64,000 bases of DNA from Gillisia lutea (GCF_021568705.1 NZ_JAKGTH010000006.1:248001-312000); one strand, 5' to 3'. Numbered from the stretch's first letter, positions 35,267-45,047 are shown. The notes: generated from the sequence alone by a model not told the origin. Numbers and translations are program-made.

Positions 35267-35656
35267 TTATTTGTTTTTTAACGTTATAAATTTGAACAAA
35301 AGAAGCGCCCAGGCCAGTATTAACAAGCTCCCACCTAAAGGTGTAAGCAATGCTATTTTTGTAAAATCGAAACCGGTTAACGCATTAGTTGCAAGTAGAT
35401 AAATAGAGCCTGAAAATAGAATTATTCCCCCCATCAAAAAATAATACACCCATTTTAGGCTATTAAGAGCTAATTCTTTAATATTACCTAAAACAATCAA
35501 TAACAATGAGTGATAAATTTGATATTTCACGCCCGTTTCAAAGGAAACCATAGCCTCCACCGATAGTAAGGGTTTAAGGCCATGGGTAGCAAAGGCCCCA
35601 AGAATTATAGCTATTAAACCAAATAAAAACCCTGAGATATAAAATCTTCTACTCAT
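35267..35656 (-). CDS. DUF423 small membrane protein
   Basis: A 129 aa protein with four membrane segments of the DUF423 (YgdD-like) family: IAIILGAFATHGLKPLL, SFETGVKYQIYHSLLL, GSIYLLA and ALLTPLGGSLLILAW are the family blocks. Function unknown. It has its own -7 box at 35709 and stands alone between pckA and the divergent dehydrogenase. Confidence 0.9.
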   Translation of the reverse strand: MSRRFYISGFLFGLIAIILGAFATHGLKPLLSVEAMVSFETGVKYQIYHSLLLIVLGNIKELALNSLKWVYYFLMGGIILFSGSIYLLATNALTGFDFTKIALLTPLGGSLLILAWALLLFKFITLKNK

Positions 35657-35708
35657 AGAATTGTTTTTAAAGTGTAAACATTTAAGTACTTTCGTGCATA
35701 TTAGCCTG

Positions 35709-35716
35709 CAAAACTA
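35709..35716 (-). promoter_or_regulatory. Bacteroidota -7 box for DUF423
   Basis: TAGTTTTG on the minus strand, 52 bases before the DUF423 ATG and within the 77-base divergent spacer to the dehydrogenase gene. Confidence 0.4.
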
Positions 35717-35733
35717 ACTAAGATATTTTTAAT

Positions 35734-37107
35734 ATGCGACAGATATTGGTGATTGGCGCTGGAAAATCCACCTCCGTTTTAATAAACTATTTATTAGAAA
35801 AATCTTATTCCGAGGACCTATTTTTAACTATTGGAGACCTCGATGTACATCAAGCTGAAAAATTATGCAATGGTCATTCAAGATGCAAAGCCCTAAAGCT
35901 GGATGTGTTTAACAAAGAAAGCAGAGAGCAGGCAATTCAAAAGGCCGATATTGTTATTTCTATGTTACCTGCAAGATTTCATATTGAAGCAGCTAAAGAC
36001 TGTATAAAGTTCAAAAAATCCCTGGTAACCGCCTCTTATGTAAGTAAAGAAATGAAGGCTCTGGATAAGGAAGTAAAAGAGAACGGATTGGTTTTTATGA
36101 ACGAAATAGGCGTAGACCCGGGCATCGACCATATGAGTGCTATGCAAGTTATAGACCGAATTAGAGCTAAAGGTGGTAAAATGCTCTTATTTGAATCCTT
36201 CACCGGAGGCTTGGTCGCCCCACAAAGCGATACAAATCTTTGGAACTATAAATTTACATGGAACCCCAGAAATGTAGTGGTAGCAGGCCAAGGTGGAGTT
36301 GCAGAATTTATTCAGGAAGGTAAATACAAGTACATTCCTTATCACAGGTTATTTAGAAGAACAGAATTTTTGCATGTTGAGGGCTATGGCAAATTTGAAG
36401 GTTATGCCAATAGAAATTCTCTAGATTACAGAAGCATTTATGGTTTGGAGGATATTCTTACCCTCTATAGAGGAACTATACGACGAGTAGGATTTAGCCG
36501 AGCATGGAACATGTTCGTGCAACTGGGAATGACAGACGACACCTATCAGTTACAAAATACAAAGAATATGAGTTACCGTCAGTTCGTAAACTCTTTCTTA
36601 CCTTACTCTCCTACCGATTCTATCGAGTTAAAGCTACGGCATAATTTAAAGATCGATCAGGATGACATTATGTGGGACAAGCTTGTAGAGCTGGATATCT
36701 TCAATGATGAAAAGACCATTGGAATAGAAAATGCTACTCCCGCTGAAGCGCTTCAAAAGATCCTAATGGAAAAATGGACATTAGATGAAGATGATAAGGA
36801 CATGATTGTGATGTATCATAAATTTGGTTATGAACTCGATGGAGAACGAAAACAGATAGACTCCAGCATGGTTTTAATTGGTGAAAATCAAACGAGCACA
36901 GCTATGGCAAAAACAGTGGGCTTGCCAGTAGCAATTGCTACTTTAGCAATTCTCAATAAAAAAATAACCACTCCCGGGGTTCAAATTCCTATTACTAAAG
37001 AAGTATATGAACCCATTCTAAAAGAATTAGAAACCTTTGGGATTGTTTTTAAAGAAAAAGAAACAGAATATTTAGGATATAACCCGTTTGGAGAAGTAGG
37101 AAACTAA
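35734..37107 (+). CDS. Saccharopine dehydrogenase-family protein
   Basis: A 457 aa NAD(P)-dependent enzyme. The N-terminal Rossmann fold starts MRQILVIGAGKSTSVLINYL. The family block VVTASYVSKEMKALDKEVKENGLVFMNEIGVDPGIDHMSA and the C-terminal domain are those of saccharopine dehydrogenase (glutamate-forming)/lysine catabolism proteins. In bacteria the same fold also makes carboxyspermidine or reduces other imines, so the substrate is not fixed. An Lrp-type regulator follows after 40 bases, which fits amino-acid control. Confidence 0.88.
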   Translation: MRQILVIGAGKSTSVLINYLLEKSYSEDLFLTIGDLDVHQAEKLCNGHSRCKALKLDVFNKESREQAIQKADIVISMLPARFHIEAAKDCIKFKKSLVTASYVSKEMKALDKEVKENGLVFMNEIGVDPGIDHMSAMQVIDRIRAKGGKMLLFESFTGGLVAPQSDTNLWNYKFTWNPRNVVVAGQGGVAEFIQEGKYKYIPYHRLFRRTEFLHVEGYGKFEGYANRNSLDYRSIYGLEDILTLYRGTIRRVGFSRAWNMFVQLGMTDDTYQLQNTKNMSYRQFVNSFLPYSPTDSIELKLRHNLKIDQDDIMWDKLVELDIFNDEKTIGIENATPAEALQKILMEKWTLDEDDKDMIVMYHKFGYELDGERKQIDSSMVLIGENQTSTAMAKTVGLPVAIATLAILNKKITTPGVQIPITKEVYEPILKELETFGIVFKEKETEYLGYNPFGEVGN

Positions 37108-37147
37108 TTATAAATTAAACAGATATCCAGAGTTAAACCCGATTAAA

Positions 37148-37618
37148 ATGAAAATAGTTGATGAAAAAGTGAGTATTGATGGCATTGATAAAACCATTTT
37201 GAATTATTTAATGGAGGATGCCAGAAAACCAATCTTGGAAATTGCAAGGAGTATTGGTATAAGTGGAGCCGCCATTCATCAACGCTTGCGAAAGCTTGAA
37301 AAAGCCGGATTAATTGAAGGCTCAAAACTAATGATTAACCCCAGAGTTTTAGGATATACAACAATGGCATTTGTGGGAGTATACTTGGACAAGGCAGTTA
37401 GCAACCCTCAGGCTGTAAAGCGCCTAAGTGAAATTCCAGAAGTTATAGAATGTCACTACACCACAGGGAACTGGTCTATTTTCCTAAAAATCCTATGTAA
37501 AGATAATGAACATCTAATGAACGTACTGAATAAGGAAATACAAGCAATAGAAGGAGTTTCAAGAACAGAAACCTTTATTTCCTTAAATCAGCAAATACAA
37601 AGACAGATAAAAGTTTAA
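37148..37618 (+). CDS. Lrp/AsnC-family transcription regulator
   Basis: A 156 aa regulator. The N-terminal HTH is in IDKTILNYLMEDARKPILEIARSIG and SGAAIHQRLRKLEKAGLI. The C-terminal RAM ligand domain follows (GYTTMAFVGVYLDKAV, VIECHYTTGNWSIFLKI). It probably binds an amino acid and controls the saccharopine dehydrogenase-like gene 40 bases upstream. Ends at a bidirectional terminator. Confidence 0.92.
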   Translation: MKIVDEKVSIDGIDKTILNYLMEDARKPILEIARSIGISGAAIHQRLRKLEKAGLIEGSKLMINPRVLGYTTMAFVGVYLDKAVSNPQAVKRLSEIPEVIECHYTTGNWSIFLKILCKDNEHLMNVLNKEIQAIEGVSRTETFISLNQQIQRQIKV

Positions 37619-37641
37619 CGACTTTAAGTTCTCACATAAAC

Positions 37642-37675
37642 AAAAAGACCCCACTACTTAGTGAGGTCTTTTTTT
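37642..37675. terminator. Bidirectional terminator between lrp-type gene and zinc peptidase
   Basis: AAAAAGACCCCACT (37642-37655) pairs with AGTGAGGTCTTTTT (37660-37673), one mismatch that is a G-U pair on the minus strand, loop of 4, with a T run on each strand. Confidence 0.85.
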
Positions 37676-37689
37676 ATTTTGATATTGTT

Positions 37690-38376
37690 TTAATCCCTTC
37701 CCAGGTAAATATTCACGAAATATAGCAAAGTTGCTAAAGACCCTACTGCAGCCACCACATAAGTTCTTGCGGCCCATTTTAAGGAATCTTCTGCTGCTTC
37801 ATGCTCATTGGCGCTTAGCATATTTTCAGTCTCCAGCCACACTAAAGCCCTTTTACTCGCATCGTATTCCACGGGTAGAGTGATAAAGCTAAAAAGAGTT
37901 CCTAGTCCGAATAGTATAATTCCTATTAACAAAACCGTACTCCCAAATGAAGTAGTGGCCATTAATAGGAATCCCCCCATTATTACCCATTGCGAAAGCT
38001 TAGATGCTACGCTAACAATAGGCACTAACTGACTACGCATAGTTAACCAGCTATAGGCCTGAGCATGCTGCACAGCGTGTCCACATTCGTGGGCAGCAAC
38101 CGCAGCGGCAGCAGCATTACGTTGAGAATACACTCCTTCACTTAAATTCACTGTTTTCTTTAGCGGATTATAATGATCGCTCAACATTCCCGGGGTGGAA
38201 ATAACTTTTACATCATTTATTCCATTATCATGTAGCATCTTTTCAGCAATCTCTCTTCCGCTCATTCCATTTTGAAGATGCACTTTTGAGTACTTCTTAA
38301 ATTTGCTCTTCAGTTTATTGCTCACATATAAACTCACCACAAATATGAGTCCGGCAATTATATAATATCCCATCAT
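37690..38376 (-). CDS. Membrane zinc metallopeptidase (Zn_peptidase_2, YugP-like)
   Basis: A 228 aa inner-membrane protein. It has an N-terminal membrane segment, the zinc-binding AAHECGHAVQHA (HExxH) motif at about 95-106, then further membrane segments and the LPVEYDASKRALVWL block with the third acidic ligand region. Of the PF04298 family; substrate unknown. A -7 box lies at 38406. Two adjacent ATGs exist (MMG); the outer one is used. Confidence 0.9.
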   Translation of the reverse strand: MMGYYIIAGLIFVVSLYVSNKLKSKFKKYSKVHLQNGMSGREIAEKMLHDNGINDVKVISTPGMLSDHYNPLKKTVNLSEGVYSQRNAAAAAVAAHECGHAVQHAQAYSWLTMRSQLVPIVSVASKLSQWVIMGGFLLMATTSFGSTVLLIGIILFGLGTLFSFITLPVEYDASKRALVWLETENMLSANEHEAAEDSLKWAARTYVVAAVGSLATLLYFVNIYLGRD

Positions 38377-38405
38377 GTTTTTTACTATTTTTTATTCAAT
38401 TATTT

Positions 38406-38413
38406 CAAAGATA
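38406..38413 (-). promoter_or_regulatory. Bacteroidota -7 box for the zinc peptidase
   Basis: TATCTTTG on the minus strand, 29 bases before the ATG at 38376. Confidence 0.5.
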
Positions 38414-38544
38414 ACAAAAACCCCGCCATTAAAATCACTGTCATTTTTTAGCTCTGAAAAGCTTTTAAAGCCTAAAAAAATATTAAAAAAGTGACATAAC
38501 TTGCAATCCTTGACAGCATATTCTTTACAAATTAAGATATTGTC

Positions 38545-38552
38545 TATATTTG
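38545..38552 (+). promoter_or_regulatory. Bacteroidota -7 box for pyrH
   Basis: TATATTTG, 23 bases before the pyrH ATG at 38576; it lies inside the longer reading from 38501, arguing against that start. Confidence 0.55.
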
Positions 38553-38575
38553 CACAACTTATCTATAAAACATCT

Positions 38576-39283
38576 ATGCAATACAAAAGAATCCTTTTAA
38601 AACTATCAGGCGAAGCACTCATGGGAAATCGCCAATATGGAATAGATCCTGAACGTTTGGCAGAATATGCTCAGGAAATAAAATCTGTAATAGATCAAGG
38701 AATTGAAGTAGCTATAGTAATTGGAGGAGGGAACATTTTTAGAGGTGTTGCCGGAGCAAGTAAAGGAATGGATAGAGTGCAGGGGGACCATATGGGAATG
38801 CTTGCTACTGTTATTAACGGACTTGCTTTACAAAGCGCTCTTGAGGATGCGGGAATTCAGACCAGGTTACAATCTGCCATTAAAATTAATGAAGTAGCCG
38901 AGCCATTTATTCGCCGTAAAGCTATGAGACACCTTGAAAAAGGAAGAGTAGTAATATTTGGAGGGGGTACTGGAAATCCATATTTCACAACAGATTCTGC
39001 CGCTGTTTTAAGAGCTATTGAAATTCATGCAGATGTAATTCTGAAAGGAACTCGTGTAGATGGAATTTATACTGCCGATCCTGAAAAAGATAAAATGGCT
39101 ACCAAATTCGACTATATCAGTTTCGACGATGTAATCAAAAAAGGCTTAAAAGTTATGGATACCACTGCTTTTACCCTAAGCCAGGAAAATGAATTGCCAA
39201 TTATAGTATTCGATATGAATACACCGGGGAACCTTTTAAAAGTAGTTACCGGAGAAAACATTGGAACCAAAGTAAATTTATAA
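38576..39283 (+). CDS. pyrH: UMP kinase
   Basis: A 235 aa amino-acid-kinase-fold enzyme phosphorylating UMP to UDP. Start ATG at 38576 ([17 protein letters not shown]), matching the family; the 25 residues before it are not conserved-looking. Motifs: [48 protein letters not shown] and the Asp-rich [10 protein letters not shown]. It is followed after 51 bases by frr, the usual partner order. Confidence 0.96.
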   Translation: MQYKRILLKLSGEALMGNRQYGIDPERLAEYAQEIKSVIDQGIEVAIVIGGGNIFRGVAGASKGMDRVQGDHMGMLATVINGLALQSALEDAGIQTRLQSAIKINEVAEPFIRRKAMRHLEKGRVVIFGGGTGNPYFTTDSAAVLRAIEIHADVILKGTRVDGIYTADPEKDKMATKFDYISFDDVIKKGLKVMDTTAFTLSQENELPIIVFDMNTPGNLLKVVTGENIGTKVNL

Positions 39284-39334
39284 TATAGAAAACGTACTAA
39301 TTAGTATACTTTTTTCAACATTAAGTTTCAAAAA

Positions 39335-39889
39335 ATGAACGAAGAATTAGATTTTATAATTGAGAGCACCAAAGAGAATATGCACAAGGCCATTAAGCAC
39401 TTGGAAAAGCAGTTAGTAAATATTCGTGCCGGAAAAGCAAGTCCAGCAATGCTTGGGAGTGTTATGGTAGAGTATTATGGAAGTATGACACCGCTTAATC
39501 AGGTAGCAAATGTAAATACTCCCGATGCCCGAACCATTACTATTCAACCTTTTGAAAAGGGGATGATTCAAGGGATCGAAAAAGGTATTATGTATGCTAA
39601 TTTAGGTTTTAACCCAATGAATAACGGGGATAGCGTAATTATTAATGTACCACCATTAACCGAAGAGCGCCGAAAAGAATTAGCAAAACAAGCTAAAGCC
39701 GAAGCCGAAGAAGCGAAGATTGGAATTAGAAATGATAGAAAAGTAGCTAATAACGATATCAAAAAACTAGACATCTCTGAAGATGCGGCAAAGATAGCAG
39801 AGGAAAATGTACAAGAACTTACCGATGCTCACATTAAAAAAGTTGATGAGATCCTGGCTGTAAAAGAAAAGGAGATCATGACAATATAA
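39335..39889 (+). CDS. frr: Ribosome recycling factor
   Basis: A 184 aa protein of normal RRF length, with LVNIRAGKASPAML, the hinge region VEYYGSMTPLNQVANV, PPLTEERRKELAKQAK and NDRKVAND near the end of the helical domain. It splits post-termination ribosomes with EF-G. Second gene of pyrH-frr; a long hairpin follows. Confidence 0.97.
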   Translation: MNEELDFIIESTKENMHKAIKHLEKQLVNIRAGKASPAMLGSVMVEYYGSMTPLNQVANVNTPDARTITIQPFEKGMIQGIEKGIMYANLGFNPMNNGDSVIINVPPLTEERRKELAKQAKAEAEEAKIGIRNDRKVANNDIKKLDISEDAAKIAEENVQELTDAHIKKVDEILAVKEKEIMTI

Positions 39890-39928
39890 GCTCCGACCAT
39901 AGTCGCCGCTTACATATCCTTTATACTG

Positions 39929-40009
39929 ATGTCGGCTTCAAAATATTGAGTTCAAGCTTTTCTTGAAAATTATATCAATATTATGAAGCCGACATTTTTA
40001 TTTTTATAC
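39929..40009 (+). terminator. Long branched hairpin, probable terminator after frr
   Basis: ATGTCGGCTTC (39929-39939) pairs perfectly with GAAGCCGACAT (39985-39995). Inside, AATATTGA (39942-39949) pairs with TCAATATT (39975-39982), and an inner TTCAAG/CTTGAA hairpin lies at 39951-39967. The 67-base structure is followed by TTTTTATTTTTATAC. The position after frr and the T-rich tail suit a terminator, although it is longer than usual. Confidence 0.65.
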
Positions 40010-40046
40010 TTTTATTCCATACCACTAAAGCTGAACTACTATTTCT

Positions 40047-42515
40047 ATGAGAAAATTTTTGCTGCTAAGCTTTTTAATTATCTCATTCCAAAGTATATCT
40101 GCACAGCAGATTATTCGAGGAACCGTAGTAAACAGCAAGACCGGAGACCCTCTCCCATATGCAAATATTCAAGTTTCCGAAGAAATCGGTACGCTTACTA
40201 ATATCAATGGTACTTTTGAAATACAAGTAGATAAAAAAGTTTCAGAACTTCTGGTTACTTACGTGGGATATGCTCTGCAAATAGTTCCATTAACTGCATC
40301 AACCGAAATTTACATCATTCAGCTTCAACCACAATTGGAAGATCTGGCAGAGGTGATGCTCTATTCAGGAGAAAATCCGGCCAATAAGATCATTCAGCTG
40401 GCTATAAAAAACAAAATTAACAATGAGCCCGAAAAAGCCTTGGATGATTTCAGTTATAAAAGCTATAACAAATTCATTATAGATAATCAGGCCAATACTT
40501 TAAAAGCCACAGCAGACTCCTCTATGGTGGAGGTCAAAACTTTAATCAATAAAGGCCGTGCCTATCTTTCAGAAAAAGTCTCCTCTCATTACTTTAAGCG
40601 CCCCGCGATTAAAAGAGAGGTTGTAGAAGCCATAAAAACCGCCGGATTTAAAAAACCGGTTTATGATGTGCTATCTCTAAAGGTTGAACCGCTTTCTCTT
40701 TATAAAAAGGATTATACCATTTTTGACACTAAATACGCGGCTCCCTTAGCTAATAATGCACTAAGTAATTACACCTATAAAATTCTGGATACAGTAAATA
40801 CCTCACAACGGCCCGCATATGTCATCTACTATAAACCAAAGCGGGAACAAGTGGTAGCTGGACTTGAGGGTATTCTTTATTTAGACACTATTACTTACGC
40901 CATTCAGAAAGCGAAAGCCCAGTTAATAGGAGTGGTGAACTTAGAGGTTGAACACAATTACACTTATTACAAAAAAGAAAATATTTGGTTTCCCAACAAC
41001 CAGACAACTACTTTAAAACCTGGAACCGGCGAAAAGGATATTTCGGTCTTCGGGGGAAGTATTTCGGTAGGTGCAGTTCAAAGAAAACGTTCACTGCTTA
41101 ATAATGTGCTCGCAACCGGAGAAGTTGAAAATGATCTTTACCTCTCTTCTACCACTACAAATTACGATATAGAGTTCAATTCGAATACCAGCTTTCAAAA
41201 ATCCCCCGCTTGGATAAGTGTCGCGAAAGATGCCGATACTAAGTCGCTAAATTACTGGGAAGTTAACAGGCAAACACCTTATACCTTTAAAGATGAATTT
41301 ACCGAGTACCGCGTAGATAGCATTATTAAAGCTCGAGATATTGAGCATAAAATAGAAGTGAAAAAAGCTATCGCAAATGGACATTACCCTGTACATTTTT
41401 GGGATTTCGATTTAAGTAAGTTTGTTAAATATAACAATTATGAGGGGCTACGCTTAGGTGTGGGCGGAAATACGAATGATAAGCTTTCAGAAAAATTCCA
41501 GCTTAACGGATATTTGGTGTATGGTTTTATAGATCATACTTTTAAATATGGACTCGGGGCTGCTACACTTCTCAATAAACCAACAGGCACTTGGTTAAAT
41601 GTGAATTATTATGATGACATTAGGGAAGTAGGAAGTTTTAAATATTTGCGAGGCATCAACGATTTTTCGATTCTAGAACCTCGTTTTGTTAACATTAGTT
41701 ATTACTACAACTATCAATCTTTACAAACTTCTCTTAAACATAGGGTCACCCCTCGTTTAGAAACCGAATGGGTGCTCGCAAAAAGTGATATTACTCAAAT
41801 TGGCAATTACGCTTTCCTAAATAACAATCAACTTTATAAAGATTATACCATTACCGAAGCTACTCTTGGATTTTTATGGAGACCTTTCAGTAAATTTTTG
41901 AGCACCCCAGAGAGCCATATTATTATAGATAAGCAATATCCTCAATTCACTGGGCAATTTTCTCATAGTTTCGCCAATTTTCTTGGCGGCGATTTTAATT
42001 TCACAAAATTTGGATTAAAAGCAGAATATCAAATAAACCGACTTGATCAATCCAATACTCAATTTACTTTGGAAGGAAATTATGGATTTGGGGATATACC
42101 TCTAACTCATGCGTTTCACGCTTATCCCAATAGCCCAAATAAAGAGGCAATTATCAGCAGGTTTTCCATTGCCGGAAAACTCAGTTTTGAGACTATGTAT
42201 TTCAATGAGTTTTTTAGCGAAAGACAGGTTGCATTACACGTTAGACACCAGCTTCGGCCCATAAATATTTCTGAAAAATTCAGACCAGAAATCGTATTGA
42301 TATCTCGTTTTGCATTGGGAGATTTCGAGAATTTCGAAGCACACCAAAATATCGAATTCAAATCTTTAAAACATGGGTATTCTGAAGCAGGTTTAGAAAT
42401 AAACAAGCTTTTTGGCGGATTTGGCTTAAGTGGAGCCTACCGATACGGAGCTTATCATCTTCCCACTTTAAGAGAAAATATCTCTTTTAAATTCACTTTT
42501 CAGCTTAAAATTTAA
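40047..42515 (+). CDS. DUF5686 outer-membrane protein with carboxypeptidase-like domain
   Basis: An 822 aa exported protein: signal peptide (..FQSISAQQ), a carboxypeptidase-regulatory-like domain (about 22-100; DPLPYANIQVSEEIGTLTNINGTF), a DUF5686 middle part, and a C-terminal part of repeated aromatic strands resembling an outer-membrane beta-barrel (final HLPTLRENISFKFTFQLKI). It is a common Bacteroidota protein of unknown role, without a TonB plug domain. The inner-membrane RND exporter gene follows after 75 bases with its own -7 box. Confidence 0.85.
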   Translation: MRKFLLLSFLIISFQSISAQQIIRGTVVNSKTGDPLPYANIQVSEEIGTLTNINGTFEIQVDKKVSELLVTYVGYALQIVPLTASTEIYIIQLQPQLEDLAEVMLYSGENPANKIIQLAIKNKINNEPEKALDDFSYKSYNKFIIDNQANTLKATADSSMVEVKTLINKGRAYLSEKVSSHYFKRPAIKREVVEAIKTAGFKKPVYDVLSLKVEPLSLYKKDYTIFDTKYAAPLANNALSNYTYKILDTVNTSQRPAYVIYYKPKREQVVAGLEGILYLDTITYAIQKAKAQLIGVVNLEVEHNYTYYKKENIWFPNNQTTTLKPGTGEKDISVFGGSISVGAVQRKRSLLNNVLATGEVENDLYLSSTTTNYDIEFNSNTSFQKSPAWISVAKDADTKSLNYWEVNRQTPYTFKDEFTEYRVDSIIKARDIEHKIEVKKAIANGHYPVHFWDFDLSKFVKYNNYEGLRLGVGGNTNDKLSEKFQLNGYLVYGFIDHTFKYGLGAATLLNKPTGTWLNVNYYDDIREVGSFKYLRGINDFSILEPRFVNISYYYNYQSLQTSLKHRVTPRLETEWVLAKSDITQIGNYAFLNNNQLYKDYTITEATLGFLWRPFSKFLSTPESHIIIDKQYPQFTGQFSHSFANFLGGDFNFTKFGLKAEYQINRLDQSNTQFTLEGNYGFGDIPLTHAFHAYPNSPNKEAIISRFSIAGKLSFETMYFNEFFSERQVALHVRHQLRPINISEKFRPEIVLISRFALGDFENFEAHQNIEFKSLKHGYSEAGLEINKLFGGFGLSGAYRYGAYHLPTLRENISFKFTFQLKI

Positions 42516-42562
42516 TTTACCAGATTAATACTCTTACAATCAATTAATACCGGGCCTTTTTA

Positions 42563-42570
42563 TACCTTTG
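42563..42570 (+). promoter_or_regulatory. Bacteroidota -7 box for the RND exporter
   Basis: TACCTTTG, 20 bases before the ATG at 42591. Confidence 0.5.
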
Positions 42571-42590
42571 CACTCGCTTAAAAATCAGCC

Positions 42591-44999
42591 ATGTCAAAAA
42601 TATTCAGTTTTGGATTTTGGAATTCCATCGCTCGTGTAATTCTTCGGAATAGGCTTACTATTATTGCCATTATAATAGGAATCACTATTTTTTTAGCTTC
42701 CCAGTGGCAAAATATGAGATTTTCTTACACCGAAGCAAACTTATTACCGGATGACGATAAGTTCAATATGGTCTATAATGACTTTCTTGATAAGTTTGGA
42801 GAAGAAGGAAATTTAATAGTAATTGCCGTAAACGATTCTACTCTTTTCACTCCGGAAAAGTTTACTGCCTGGAACACGCTTACTAAGAAATTAAGCAGTT
42901 ACAGCGAGGTAGATCATGTTATCTCTCTAGGTAACCTAAAGAAACTTCAAAAGTTCAACAAACCAAAGCGTTTTGAAATGGTCCCTCTCATAAATGAGAA
43001 AAAATGGGATAGCGCCCAAGTTGCAGCATATCAGGACGAGCTTTTTAATAAACTGCCTTTTTATGAGAATTTAGTTTATAGTTCCAATTCCAATACCGTG
43101 CAAACGGCTTTATATATCAATGAAGACATCGTTAACTCCAAAGAGCGAAAAACCTTTGTAATAGAAGAGTTGAAACCTTTAATTGAGAAGTTTGAAAAAG
43201 ACAATAATATTAATGTCTACGTTTCTGGAATGCCATATATAAGAACGCTGAATTCTCAAAATATCATTGATGAAATTGGACTTTTTATTGGAGGGGCACT
43301 TCTTGTTACCTCCCTCATCTTCTTTTTCTTCTTCCGTTCCTTTAGAGCTACATTAATTTCGATGATTACTGTTCTCATTGGGGTAATGTGGGCATTTGGA
43401 GTTATCGGGTTGTTGCATTATGAAATTACAGTTCTTACAGCACTCATACCTCCCCTCATTATTGTAATTGGAATTCCTAATTGTATTTTTCTTATCAATA
43501 AATATCAGCAGGAGATAAAAAATCATGGAAATCAGGCAAAATCATTGCAGCGAGTTATTTCTAAAGTTGGAAATGCAACTCTCCTTACCAATGTGACTAC
43601 CGCTTCCGGATTCGCAACTTTCATTTTAACCGACAGCAAGCTGCTAAAAGAATTTGGTATTGTAGCTTCTATAAATATAATTGCCATCTTCATATTAAGT
43701 CTGGTAATAATTCCTGTTATATACAGTTACATGCGATTGCCTAAGGACAAGCACCTGAAACACCTTAATAAAAAATGGATAGGTGGCTTTGTGGACTGGA
43801 TAGAAAATATGGTAAGACATAGAAGAATTACTATTTATATTTCTTCGGTAATTCTTTTGGCATTGAGTATTATTGGAATCTATTCTATCAAGATCTCGGG
43901 AAGCTTGTTGGAGGATATGCCACAAAATGCTGGCTTCTTCAAGGATATCGAATTTTTTGAAGAAGAATTTAATGGGGTAATGCCACTTGAAATACTTATA
44001 GATACCAAACGCCCTAAAGGTGCATTAAAACTTTCCACTCTCAAGAAGATGGAGTCTTTGGAAACTGCCATTACCGAGGTTCCCGAATTATCTGCACCTC
44101 TATCAGTTGTAAGGCTTGCGAAGTACTCAAAACAAGCATATTATAACGGAAACCCAAAATACTATCAGCTCCCTACTTCGCAAGAACAGAATTTCATTGC
44201 TCCTTATTTAAAAGGAATTTCTTCTGAAGGTGGTAATCTATTAAACTCCTATGTAGATTCTACAGGTAGATATGCGCGAATGACAACCTTTATGAAGGAT
44301 ATTGGAACCGATGAAATGGAGCGTATCGAAGAAAATCTATGGCCTCAAATAAATAAGATCTTCCCCCCGGAACGCTTTGAGATATCCATGACAGGAAAAG
44401 CCTTGATCTTTCAAAAAGGAACTACTTATTTAGTGAAGAATCTTGTGGTCTCGTTATCGTTGGCCATTGTTCTAATAGCAATGCTTATGGCATGGATGTT
44501 CCGTTCGTTTAGAATGATACTAATATCACTTATTCCAAACCTATTACCTCTTTTGGTTACTGCCGGGATGATGGGCTTTTTAGGAGTACCTATTAAACCA
44601 TCTACTATCCTAGTGTTTAGTATCGCTTTTGGAATATCGGTAGACGACACCATACATTTTCTTGCCAAGTATAGGCAGGAACTAAAGGCAAACGACTGGA
44701 AGATAAAACGATCGGTATACGCCGCATTAAAAGAAACCGGAGTAAGTATGTTTTACACTTCTATTGTGCTATTCTTCGGATTTTCAGTATTTATGATAAG
44801 TAGTTTTGGTGGTACGGTAGCCTTAGGAGGCTTAGTATCGGCAACCCTGCTTTTCGCAATGCTTTCTAACTTATTGCTCCTACCTTCACTTTTACTTTCT
44901 TTGGAAAAGAGTATTGCCAATAAGGAGACCTTGAAAGAGCCGGCAATGCAAATTATTCCGGATGAAGAGGAAGATGATATTAATATAACCGATAAATAA
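42591..44999 (+). CDS. MMPL/RND-family inner-membrane exporter
   Basis: An 802 aa protein with the twofold RND plan: one membrane segment, a periplasmic loop, then five segments, repeated. The first segment is at about 17-38; the second half starts near 415. Conserved pieces are SLIFFFFFRSFRATLISM, GIPNCIFLINKYQQE and FGISVDDTIHFLAKYRQEL, the latter with the SSD-like Asp-Asp pair. It belongs to the two-fold MMPL/HpnN-like group moving lipids or hydrophobic compounds; substrate unknown. No periplasmic adaptor gene is beside it. Confidence 0.88.
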   Translation: MSKIFSFGFWNSIARVILRNRLTIIAIIIGITIFLASQWQNMRFSYTEANLLPDDDKFNMVYNDFLDKFGEEGNLIVIAVNDSTLFTPEKFTAWNTLTKKLSSYSEVDHVISLGNLKKLQKFNKPKRFEMVPLINEKKWDSAQVAAYQDELFNKLPFYENLVYSSNSNTVQTALYINEDIVNSKERKTFVIEELKPLIEKFEKDNNINVYVSGMPYIRTLNSQNIIDEIGLFIGGALLVTSLIFFFFFRSFRATLISMITVLIGVMWAFGVIGLLHYEITVLTALIPPLIIVIGIPNCIFLINKYQQEIKNHGNQAKSLQRVISKVGNATLLTNVTTASGFATFILTDSKLLKEFGIVASINIIAIFILSLVIIPVIYSYMRLPKDKHLKHLNKKWIGGFVDWIENMVRHRRITIYISSVILLALSIIGIYSIKISGSLLEDMPQNAGFFKDIEFFEEEFNGVMPLEILIDTKRPKGALKLSTLKKMESLETAITEVPELSAPLSVVRLAKYSKQAYYNGNPKYYQLPTSQEQNFIAPYLKGISSEGGNLLNSYVDSTGRYARMTTFMKDIGTDEMERIEENLWPQINKIFPPERFEISMTGKALIFQKGTTYLVKNLVVSLSLAIVLIAMLMAWMFRSFRMILISLIPNLLPLLVTAGMMGFLGVPIKPSTILVFSIAFGISVDDTIHFLAKYRQELKANDWKIKRSVYAALKETGVSMFYTSIVLFFGFSVFMISSFGGTVALGGLVSATLLFAMLSNLLLLPSLLLSLEKSIANKETLKEPAMQIIPDEEEDDINITDK

Positions 45000-45039
45000 A
45001 AATCAAAAAGACAATCTTGCTAAGCTAACAAGTAAGATT

Positions 45040-45047
45040 TATCTTTG
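45040..45047 (+). promoter_or_regulatory. Bacteroidota -7/-33 promoter for asnS
   Basis: TATCTTTG, 22 bases before the asnS ATG, with a TTG at 45017-45019 leaving a 20-base spacer, inside the usual range. This is the best complete promoter seen in the window. Confidence 0.6.

Noticed and set aside
38501-38575. 25-residue N-terminal extension of pyrH
   Set aside because: A -7 box lies inside it and the family start is the ATG at 38576.
45013-45039. AATCTTGCT / AGTAAGATT hairpin between the RND exporter and asnS
   Set aside because: Imperfect (one G-T pair) and overlaps the asnS -33/-7 region; not convincing as a terminator or riboswitch.
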